Assembly: GCA_036244855.1 (NCBI GenBank)
Contig: BQKZ01000667.1
Location: forward strand, 53,374-117,373
Length of the DNA stretch: 64,000 nt
DNA from: Temnopleurus reevesii
Lineage: Eukaryota > Echinodermata > Echinoidea > Temnopleuroida > Temnopleuridae
Direction: 5' to 3'
This document shows, in pieces, positions 50,101-62,100 of this stretch. The position numbers and the translations under genes are program-made. Under the pieces are notes generated by a model. The model did no database searches, was not told the DNA's origin, and worked only from the letters and a program-made list of their open reading frames with translations. Numbering within the stretch: position 1 is the first letter of the stretch; every line of letters starts with the position of its first letter.

Positions 50101-53100
50101 TAGATGACATAGATCATCATCCAATTATAAAATTATGAAATTGAATCATTGTAACTTCCTCAATATATTTTCATGCAAACACATGACACACCCTTTGAGG
50201 GAATTCTTTAACGCTTTATATGTTTATTCAAAATGTTGGTCAATCTGAATGAATAATAGACTTCAGTTCCTCTTTTTGTATTTTGGTTTTGATTAGAAAT
50301 AGAAACCAATTCATATTTGGATATTGTTATAATCATATATTGGTATACTGGTATGTATATATTGAAACAATGTACACTTGGCAACATAGAAATTGAATAT
50401 AAACACCAGACTTATGACTGTACTGTGGGGGATAAAATCAACAATTATATGATAAATAATTGATTTTGAGGCTTCAGAATCAGCAAAGTGTGAGGACATT
50501 GCCAGGAGGTGGACTATTTTCTTTTAATTCATGCCTTATGGAATGGTACTTTATTAACAGTTACACCAGATAATGTACATATATATATTCTTATCATTCA
50601 TAAGTAGGTTAATTATGATTAATATGATAACTCAAAATGGGTAGTATTAAAGCACTATATTTTATTTTGATATTTGGATGAATAAAGTAAACTGAAGGAT
50701 GTGTGGTTATTACCTGCTTATTTGTTTGGAATCTGTATTTTAGAATGAGAGTTTGATTCTATCTATATCTGTTGTTTATCAACAGTTTATGCGTTTGATA
50801 AATTTTCCTTCTTTTTTCTTCATATATGTTGTGCTAACAAGTCAAAGTGAGGCAGTATCAAAGAGGAAATACATTACAAATTATAATGCTTACCACGCTT
50901 ATATGATAATGCTAATAGTATCATGAGCTTATAGTGCTTAATATTAAAGTAAATTTCAAAGTGCTTTACAAATATGGCACATTTCATGAAATGTGTCCTT
51001 AAATCATGTGAACTGTATTTTGGATTACATCATGCTAATCTGTTTGCCAGTTTTGCTAAACAGGTACACCACATGCAATATCATTTGGGGAAAGCCAAAC
51101 TCATTACCACATCCAAATAGATAGAAACTTCCTGTGGTAGTTTCTGTGATTAAAACCATTTTAGTTGTGATTCACATGTTAAAGCTTTTGGTATCACTAT
51201 ATGCAGACCTTTTAGAAGAGTATGTTGACTTTCTATACATTTCTATACATTTCTATACATAAAATCAAAAGAAGTTTGGTTTTGACCACATAATATATGA
51301 ATGAATCTTTACAATAGCATTATATTAAATGTACCTGAATATGAATTACTATTATCAAAGTAACAAACCTACACACATATCTCAAACCCCAGTTTGAGAC
51401 TATCACAAATGGATTAATGAACTCACCCTGTAAACTTTAATTACAATTGAACAAATTGTATTTGAAATTATATTTTCAGTATTGTACCTACCCCCCTAAA
51501 ATGATGATAATACCATATGCTTGATATAGCGCTTGATATTACAATAAATTTCCAAGGGGGGGGGGGGCCAAAACTTTATGGCCTTGGTATGAGTGAAAAA
51601 GTTCATTTGTCATATTTTATGACTGAGGTATTTGAGATGGTGCTTTGTCAAAAGTTTATGCAAAGGGGAAGGGTTTTATTTTGTGTAGGACTTTTCTTCA
51701 ATGTTTCAGAAGATACTCATGTTTAGGCGCTCTCGCTCGTCTTTTTCGGCCTTTTCTTGTGTTTCCGGGAGTGAAAAACTCTAAACCGCTCTCTATAGGA
51801 AAAGAATAGAATAACAAAAGAATATCTCTCAGAATCCATTCATTTACCACATTTATCAGGTAATCATGTGTTGAACATGTGAAGGTTTAAACACAGGAAG
51901 TCCGTGTGCAGCTAACTTTGTACAAATTGGCCTACATGGAGGATATCGATTTGATACGATCTGGTGTGAGGACATATTATTTGACCTTTATCAACATTTG
52001 AGATTCATGTACTATTCTTTTTGTATTCCATTATTTGATGGATCAAATATTCCAGCTTTCATTGGCAAATAATAGATTACTCCATATGCTTGTTGCTGTG
52101 TCAGGCAAAGTTTTGCAAGACCAGCCAATTTTTCTGCCAGTCATTTAGCAAAAGATAAGTAGTTTAGCTTGTGGTTGATAAGATGGGTTGAGATTTCTAA
52201 TCAATGGAATTGTAGGCCCACACATGCTCATTGCCATGTCAGGTGGAATTGTGTAAGATAAGAAAAAAAATTAAATCAATGATCAAAAAGATTATCTAGC
52301 TTTCTACACAAACAGCGTAGCATACCTCTTGTTTCTGTTGCTGTTGCTATATCAGATATGTAGAATTATGCAGACCAGATGGATTTATGGCCGATCATTA
52401 TAATTCAAACAATTCAACAAACGAATGAATTTTGAGCACACAACCATCACTTCATTTCCGCAATATGTGATTGACCAAACTATGGTCATCATAATACGTA
52501 ATGTGTCCACATTCGTATCTAACCGTCCTGGAACTTTGCGATTCCTTCGCTCACAAAATAAAAAAAGGAAATCATCAATAGAGGCCAAAGCATAGTTCTG
52601 TTAGTCAGCAATTATGTAATGACCTAATATGGTTAACGAGAGGTTGTGAATGGGGATGGCTACATTCATGGGGATGTTGTGACATGCGCTCAACTAAACG
52701 CTTCCTACCTGTCGTGACCCAATTAGGCCAAGAAGAATTGTTCGGTTATCCTCAAGAACATTTCTTGCAAGTATTATTCACATTTTAAGAATATTTTGAC
52801 ACCCATAACCAATATCATTCAATGGATGGTAATTAAAAAATGAATAATGGTAATGGTAATTCAAAATGAATGGGGTTTTATGGTTGCTAGTGTACAGATC
52901 TTTACATTACATAAACCCCCTTTTCTTATCAATTCCAACTCATGTTTCCCCATTTATTAACAACTTTGCATGTTCCACACCAACAATTGTTGATTGTTTA
53001 TGAAACTTCCTCATATCATTCATTTATTTAATTTGGATAATTTTCTCTTCTTTTTCTCCACCTTTCTCCCTTTTTAAAATCTCCCTTACCCAAAATTTTT

Positions 53101-56100
53101 ACCTTCCTGAATGTTTATCCAAATGTCTAATAAACCCTGCATTTCTTCCCATCCTGATGTTAAATTGTACTTTGTGTGTTACCTTAACTGTTATAACCCA
53201 ATCTTCATTAATGTTGTCTGACTGAATGCAAACATTCTTTAAAGAAACCATTCTTCGATGCTATTCATCATATTTCTCATTGAAATTGTCATGATATTTT
53301 TCCCTGGTAAATTCAAATGAGCATTCTGAAATGCTCTTGTATTTACACACTTTTGAACTTGTGGTTATTAAAATTGTATAATATATCCATTCTAATTATA
53401 TTTTCCAACGTCTCACATAAATTTCAAATATGATTTAAATGCTATTCTGCAATTGGTTTATCACATATCACATTACAAATCTGGGGTTTTTATCAAATGA
53501 AACATTGGTATTATTTTCCACGTATTTCACATGGATTTTACATTCCCACCAATGATTGATTCACCATTCTGCGTCCCTTCCATTCCTTTTCTTGCATGCA
53601 CTGTACCCTTTTACCATTCACCCCCCCCCCCCCTCCTGATTTAGTGTTTGAATTCAGTTTTNNNNNNNNNNNNNNNNNNNNNNNNNNNNNNNNNNNNNNN
53701 NNNNNNNNNNNNNNNNNNNNNNNNNNNNNNNNNNNNNNNNNNNNNNNNNNNNNNNNNNNNNNNNNNNNNNNNNNNNNNNNNNNNNNNNNNNNNNNNNNNN
53801 NNNNNNNNNNNNNNNNNNNNNNNNNNNNNNNNNNNNNNNNNNNNNNNNNNNNNNNNNNNNNNNNNNNNNNNNNNNNNNNNNNNNNNNNNNNNNNNNNNNN
53901 NNNNNNNNNNNNNNNNNNNNNNNNNNNNNNNNNNNNNNNNNNNNNNNNNNNNNNNNNNNNNNNNNNNNNNNNNNNNNNNNNNNNNNNNNNNNNNNNNNNN
54001 CCTGGCTTGCCTGCCTGTATTTGCCTGTTTGCTTGCCGTTCTTACCATCCTCCCATCATCACCGTTCAGGGCAGAGTCAATTCCGTCAGAAAATCATTGC
54101 ATGGTAAACCGCAACCTTCTACTGGTATAGAGGTAAGAAAGTGTGTCCAAGTAAAAAAAAAAATAATAATAATTAAAAAAATTAATTTAGCAAAAATAGT
54201 TGCAGATGCTTTAGAATAGAATTATTCTTGAACAAGCAAATTAAGTTTTAATAATTTCAATTTGTGCAATTTACATAGATTATTGACTCATTCAATAGAA
54301 TAGTTATCAATTTTAGTTCCTAATCTTATGCATCTTGGAATAAATGAGCTGGGGATTATCTCAATTTTAGCATTCCTCCATCATTATTTTGTTTTATTTT
54401 CCAATACATCTGATGAAAAATGAAGATAAAAAGTTAATTGTAATGAAAATAATTGATTAATGAGGCAGCTCAAAATAATGGGTTATCATAATTAAACTAC
54501 CATCAAAGGTTTGATCTTATGTCCTCCTGATATAATGAAGGAAGAGACTATTTCATTAATTGAAAAATAATTTTTAACACAATTTATGATCTCTGTGTCA
54601 GCCATAGAAGAAAAGCATATGGTCGTTAAGATTTATGCATTTTAAACCAGTTTGGTAATGTTTTATGAAACTACCTTAAATAAGTCTTCCGGCATATTAT
54701 GAAAAGATATAATCAAGAACCACAATCTTCCATCATCTATTTGAATTCATGTTCATACCCAGAACATGAGGTTATCTTTGATTTTCTCCATCCACATTTT
54801 ACACTCCTGCATCGATTCCCAGACCTCACCTCTCCTTGGAATTTTTTTCTCATGTTTTCCTCTTTTTTTTAAGAGAGATTTTGTTTTATTCGGTAGATGG
54901 AAACACAAATTGGGCTTTGTGATTTCAATGCTGCACTCACTGGAAATAAAGTGTTCCTTATCACGAAAGAGAGTGTGTTACAAAATGTTTTTGTCTATTT
55001 CTCACATTCACTGTTAATCACTGTTTAATATTTGATTTTTCTTCCTGAATTGATTATTTTAAGTGACCACACAGGATCAGAATGGGGTTAAGATATCAAT
55101 TCTCTTGCAAGCAGATATTTTATGAGAGTAAAATTTCTCCATTTCTCCAACAGTGTTTGTGAAAAACATATTTCTCACATTCACTATATGATTACAATTC
55201 TTTCTTTTCAAGTTAAAGACAAATGTAAATTTATTTTTCAAGGGCAAATTGACAAATTTCCTCTGTGAGAAATATATTTATCATGCCCCTTAGTGTATCT
55301 CTCAAGGCACATCTAAAAATGGCACATAACACATAATTTCCCTCATCTAATATGAATGAAATAAACATACATTCATTACAAAACTGATATATAATGTCTA
55401 TCGTTGTGTCCCATGTCTTTTGGATATAAATGTGTTTTTCTTTAAAAGATACATGTGACCAAATTGATCTCCATGTCTTTCATAAAGTCATCATTGACTA
55501 GGGTGCCTTCAAACTTTGATGAAGAAGAAAATTTCATTCTAATTATCAAAATCCAGAATCTACCAATTTGGAAAAAAAACAATCAAAATGAGGAATGACA
55601 GTTAGTTATAGATTGAGTGGATGTTGAATTATATTTTGAAGAATTTTGCTTTGTATTGGCATCTTAAAGAGACAACTTTGTGCTCCTTCTTTGCCATAGA
55701 AAACTTGATATAGGTAGGCAAGTTATTTATATTTTTATCGTTATCGTTTAATTCTGCTTTTCTCATTGAAGATTTTTTTGTTTCTGCCTTGATTTTCAGG
55801 AGAGAAGAAGCACGTTAACACCCAAAGATAGCAATGCTTCAGAGGATGTTTCTGATGGGGGTCCTCAACGTAGGGGTGTCTGCAGGACAGACTCCATGTC
55901 AATAGAAGGTCAAGGGTTACAGGTAAGGTCATGTCAAGTTTCATCAACTTTTCTTGCTCGTTTAGGTGGGGAAAGTGCTATCAGTAAAAGATAATTACTC
56001 CCTAGAAAAAATATCAGGGTTGGGTCATCATATAGTGGTGTTTGCAGGACAGATTCCGTGTCAGAAAAAATTTCAGAAAAATTTGTTTTCATCGAAACCT

Positions 56101-59100
56101 AGCAATGGAACTATGGAGGTGGCCTCTGTATAGTAGTTTCTGCACTTATAATGGAAGTGTCTCAATTCTAATAATAGAATGCAAACACTTTTGAAGTGGA
56201 TAATTAGCAACTCTTATAAACTAATTAAATGTCAATTAGCTCTTTATAAGCTCAAGTATTTTTTCTTTTTTTAATATAAGCAATATCATAATGATTGAAA
56301 TTCACTGAGCTATTTTCTGCTTCAAAATTTGCAGATGTTTTGAAAGTAAACAGAAATATTTGAAACAAATTTCACTGTTTAGTGATCAAAATTTAGTAGA
56401 TCCTTTTTACCCTCCTCTATCAGACTGTCTATGCTGATACAATGTGCAGGTATAGTAAACCCTGTATTACTTTATGACTGAGGTGAGACCCATGTTTTCT
56501 TAAAATGTTCCCATGAGAGTTCGGGACTAGAATAGTGTTGCTAGAAAGTTGTGATGAATTGAAAATTATTTGCAGACCAGTTGCAAATTTAGATACAAAT
56601 AAAGACGAAGATGTAGAGCAGCAGCATCATCTCTAACATTCTTGCAGCACATGATACTAGCTGCCTCCACTCTGAAGCCTCTTACCACTTATACCTTTAT
56701 AATTCTAAAGTACATAGTAGTAGGCATATTTGCTTTAAAAAGATGTTCTATACAAGCCTAAAGCTTGCCCAAGGCTTTACCAACATTGCCACAACTAATA
56801 TATGTAAACTGGATTACAACAATTTGTTGGCCAGAAACATGCATATACATTTGAATCTATTTATAAATCGATTGGTAATTCTCTAGTGATTACTTAAATG
56901 TGGTTGTTGCTTTGAAAGATTTCTGCAACAGTATCATTGGTCATGAAAAAACTGACAATTTGTTTTAAAAATAGTCAGGATAATTAGCAATAATTCTGTA
57001 TGTATGTAAATCCTATTCATTTTTTAAAAATTGACTTGATATGATAAAATTTCTTGCCCTCGCAGGTGACCCCTCTTCCAGGTTCCCATCCTCTTGTCGT
57101 CTTTGTAAACCCTAAGAGTGGAGGTAGACAAGGAGAGAGGATCATGAGGAAGTTCCAGTATCTACTCAATCCCAGACAGGTTTATGATCTCAGCAAAGGA
57201 GGGCCCATGCCAGGGTAGGAAGAAAAAAATATTTGACCATTCATTCGTTTTAAAAGCCACAGTGTGTCCAGAAGAGGGGTATGAAAAATATACAGGGACG
57301 CTAATTTTCATGCAATAGCCTGTATTCAGGCCCTGGCAAATCATTTTTAGACCATGTTTTTAGCATTTTTGTGTTGAGAATTGTGCCTTTTAGATGATTT
57401 TCAGGCTCTCTGACTAATTTCAATTGGCATAAGCAAAATATAACCACAAAAAAAATAATTTAAGATGTCTCTTTGCTTTTCTATACCCTCTTGATTTTGT
57501 CCATGAAACTTATTGCAGATTATGGGAATTGATTTTAAGAATTTTTTTCCAACAAATCATACTTAATCTTTTTAAATAATGACGTAAAATAGGACAAACA
57601 AGGAAACTGGGATGAACAGGGACAAAGTTAAATCCTTAATCCTTAAAGATTTTTTCTTTTTTGTTCTGGAACCTTCCACTCTTAGGAACAAATTAACAAA
57701 AGTGTCAATAAATTGAACCATACTCTGTGAAATATGTCTCTGTTCAACCTTGCCTTCCTGTTTGCCTTGTTTTACGGTACTGATTTAACAATGAAACATT
57801 TCTTGGCTTTTCAAAGCAATAGTAAACCATTAGAACCAAACTTGCCATAACACTTTGTAGAATTGATTGAGCAGCATGTTCTCTCTCTCTCTCTTCTTTT
57901 AACAATCAATCTAAGATTTACCGAGTAATTCTTGTCACTTAGGGCGAGGTTTGAAGTGATAGATCTTTCACATTTTCATAATGCTTTCTTCTTTTTTTTA
58001 ATCCAGGTTAAAATTCTTCAAAGATGTCCCCAATTTCCGAGTTCTGTGTTGTGGTGGTGATGGTACAGTAGGTTGGGTGTTAGATTGTATAGGTAAGTGA
58101 AGTAGGTACATTTATTGATCCCTTTACAGAAAAATGGTTAGACAATGTCATGTGGAGGCGCCGTAGTGTAGTGGACCTGACTCTCCCCTTTCAACCAGAG
58201 GGCCGCGGTTTGAGTCCCACCCATGGCATTCATTTCCTTCAGCACATTGTGCTGCACTCAACCCAGGTGAGGTGAATGGGTACATTGTAGGAATATTTAT
58301 TCCTTGAAATGCCATGTGCGCTGGTGTACGCCAGGCTAAAGCCAGGGTAATAATAATGCATAGCGCCTTGAGCTCTCCGCAGAGTGGATAAGTGCGCTAT
58401 ATAAATTGCATCTATTATTATATTCTTATTCTACCAGATTGTACTCTATTGTAGAGGTGTGAATATTGTTTGTATTGCACTCATACAGGTATTTGTCACT
58501 GTAATAAAAGTTTCCATCGCAATGAGCTTCCAAAATAGGCTACTATATTTCTGAGCGTATCAAAATTTAAAGAGCAGACTCATGTCAATCTGCATATTTT
58601 ATATTTTATTTGGTTTATAATGCTCCTAAATTCATATAAAGTTGGTTGAATATCTGATAAATTGCTGATGAAGCAACGTCTTATTTTGTGTATAGGATAA
58701 ATCTGCCTGCATTCTCTAATCAATTTCATTTGGGAGGAGGGAGGGAGGGGGGTATTTAAAAAAAAACAGCAGCCTGTAGAATAAGATAAATGGCATCTAC
58801 ATGTAATCAAGCCTTTGATAACCATATGTGAAATGTGTGTTATACCAAATAGAATCATTTCCAAATGGATATAACTTATATCTATAATCTGTAAAATGCA
58901 TATTGATACAGTATAATACATGATTTTCATAAGGTACTAAACACAAGTGTCTCGGATTTCAAATTCAAGAGAATAACTTGATTTCTATTGCATTTCTGAA
59001 TTGTATCTTGTACTGAAAATGTTTTTCTTTTTAATAATGAAACAATTGATATCAATCCTGTATATCTTGCTTTGCATATATTAATTTTTCAGATAAGCTG

Positions 59101-62100
59101 GTGATAGATCCTAGGCCCTCTGTAGCTATCCTTCCTTTAGGTACAGGCAACGATCTGGCAAGATGTCTCAATTGGGGTGGAGGTAAGTCCTCTCATTGCT
59201 CATTGGTCCATTCATGTTGAAAATGTCCATATTTGTTTGGACTTTCCAGCCAAAAAGAATTTGGAAGAAATAATTTCTTTGCTTCATTTCTTAAAGCCCC
59301 TGCACACAAAACACAGCACGGCATAACGGCACATTATTATTATACACAGTATCTTGATTATTGGTCTGCATGCTCCTCCGCGCAAAGAATGTTTAACATT
59401 TGGTCAATCACAGTTTTGAGACCATCCGGTAGAATTTTTGTATTATTTCTATAATTCTATGATGTAGTCCTATGATAAACATGGTTTGTTTAATTTTGCA
59501 TTCATCTTTTTCAGTTTTTAGTTTAAAAGGACTGGCGTTTAGTAAAACCTAAATTTGACATAATTCAAGCGTTTGTATTTTCCACCCAAAAGCACATTTT
59601 ATTCAAGTTTGGGATGCGTAAACTTAATATCATGGCAATGTGGAAGCATGTCACATATACAATGATGCCAACCTTTGGAATGAGCGTGAGATTATTAATC
59701 AAAAAGTGAATAACCAAACAACTGAACTCTCATTAGTTTCTATTTTAAAGATAAAGCATGATAACAATAATCATGCTTTTTCTTTCTTTAGAAAATATTA
59801 GATTCAGCTGTCTGATGATTCACATTTTTATCTCTCCTGTTGTATTCCAGAATTTGGGTATCTCTTTTAAAGAATGGAATTGATAAAATTATATAAATTC
59901 CATTCTTTAAAAGAAGCCTAGTTTTTATCAAAATGCCCACATAGGAAATAAAGGTGTGTCACACTGTTAATCAGCATTTATTATGAAACAGTTTACATTG
60001 CATGTTAATAATTTTAATCAGGAACTTTGGGATTTGGAGCTTCAAGGAGAAGGGTTCATTTCCGTATGAAGTACATCCTTCATTAAGTCTTCCTAGCATA
60101 CTTATTTTTTTTGGTGATACTTCTTTGTGATTTACTTTTATAACGTTCTTTTGGCAATGAAATTATAATTGCATTTTTTTTGTACATTCAAGTTCCATTT
60201 TCATCAGTCAAGAATGAATTTTGAAAAAAATTAAATGTAACACTAAGTCATAACATTTTATATCATATATTCTTGTCAAATGAAAAATTTAAGGGGTATC
60301 TGAGAATGGATGTGCGAACTGTAAAAAAAGGGTTGGAAAAGTATACTTAGAACAGGGACAAAACTCACAGTCTATCACAGCCTCTTCATACGAGGTGAAC
60401 TTGAAATCTACTATATAGGCCTCTAGAAGTCAAGAGTCCACAAATAGCCTTTCGAAAATGGCTTTAGAAACCGGTTTATTGGAAGACACTTTTGAAAACT
60501 AGATGTGGACGGGGTATAAGTATCTAAGTACTGTCACCTTGTTTCAAAGTAATTAATTATTGCCATGACTAAACAAAGCATCTTTCTGATATTCTTTTCA
60601 GGTTATGATGGAGGTAGTCTACCAACGATGTTAATAGAGTCTAAATTTCTAAGTCTTGTTCCTATTCACGATGTTTCACAGTATATAATTCATCGCCATG
60701 ACTAAGTAAAGCATGCTTCTGCTTCTGGTTCAGGTTACGATGGAGGCAGCCTACCAAAGATCCTCAAAGACATTGAGATGTCGGATGCAACTGAGTTAGA
60801 TAGATGGCATATAGAATTTAGAACAACGGATACCGGAGAACAAGGTGATCCTGTGCCGTATAACATCATCAACAACTACTTCTCAATAGGAGTGGTGAGT
60901 AAAGAATAACTTTGTAAGCTAATACGTGCCTTTTACGGTTATTCGTATCAGAGAGCATTATGGGTTGTTTTACTAGTAAGGAAGCAATCTCACGCACTGT
61001 AAACCATGCGCAGACCAGTTTGTACCAGAAAAACTACCATAATGCTCCCTAATATGAATGACCGTAAAGGCACGTATTAAATACCCCTTGAAAACCCCAT
61101 CCTAACATATAGATGTGAGATGCCATCAAAATGATTTCGATAAATAAAAAACAGTATTGAGTGAATCATAAATTGGAGAACAAGGATATCCTGTGCCAAA
61201 TAACATTAACAGCTACTTCTCAATAGGAGTGGCAGGTCAAACATCCTAATGTAAGCTGATCTTATCCACTTTGTTCACCGTACCCGTCCTTTAATCATTA
61301 GAAGTAGCAAAATTTGCGAGCTTCAAATAAAGTGACATCCTTTAATACAAACAGAAGTATGAGTATATTAAATGATTTTTTGCAAATGTTGATTCTAACT
61401 TGCCCTCTAAAAAAAGTAGAGGAAATTGCTTGGGCTTCGGTTAAATTCAGTAAAGGCCATCTCACACCTTTGCGTTTTTAGCCTGCGTCGGTTTAGCGAT
61501 TTTAAAAATTAAAAACTCTCCCTGGATGCACAGTATACGCTGATCAGATGATGGACTTCCGTTCGGCTTGCGCTCAAGGAGCATACGCCCAATGACGGTC
61601 CATCGTATGATCTACGTATTTGTGCGTCAAGGGATTGTTTTTAATTTTCAAAAGCGCTAGGCCGACGCAGGATGTGAGACGGCCTTAAGCTTGAATTTTT
61701 TTCTATTTTCTTGACAAAAGAGTATTAGATAGCAAACCTACTATAATTGTTTTCTCTTTAAGACAGAAATTTGACACTTTTGTTTTCAATTATCAAACTA
61801 GAGCAAATCTTGTCAGGCTTCCACCCTTTTTTTGTCAAGGAATAATTAGAAAGAATAAGAATGCAAGAATAGGTATAGTGTAATGGGATACCATAAAGCT
61901 GAAAATAAACAAAAATGAAATGATACGAAGAGATCAAGGGCAAGCCTCCAAAGACATATCAATACATAAACAGGATAACAGAGAAAGTGGAAATCCAAAA
62001 AAAAGACAATGACATGCACAAAGAAAATAGTTCTAATATCAAAAGGATGATAACTTTCTAATGTATCAAATAAATGTAAAAGTTCATTGCACATGGTATC

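Larger units (their letters stand above)
40736..54069. other. Intron 11 (13.3 kb)
   Basis: The longest intron, between C1B and the pre-kinase linker. It holds a foldback element (40840-40999), a SINE tail (41092-41200), a full tRNA-derived SINE (43532-43832, - strand), an open segment behind a good acceptor (44113-44292), a direct-repeat pair (about 44885-45115), an imperfect repeat cluster with poly-C (47540-48345), a tcccagcccc minisatellite (48796-48870) and the 339-bp gap. Long parts (for example, 41300-43500, 45500-47500 and 49000-53600) show nothing that I can name. Confidence 0.85.
59183..60733. other. Intron 16
   Basis: The last 220 bp are a tandem duplication that copies the exon 17 acceptor and the first codons (60515-60640). 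A short inverted repeat (tcttttaaagaatggaat / attccattctttaaaaga) lies at about 59862-59914. Nothing else was recognised. Confidence 0.85.

Noticed and set aside
53596..54219. 207-codon frame crossing the second gap
   Set aside because: Mostly N. Only its exon 12 part (54070-54132) is supported, by splice sites.
58580..58930. 116-codon frame on the - strand
   Set aside because: Starts in plain intron DNA and includes a G-run; no recognisable domain or promoter.
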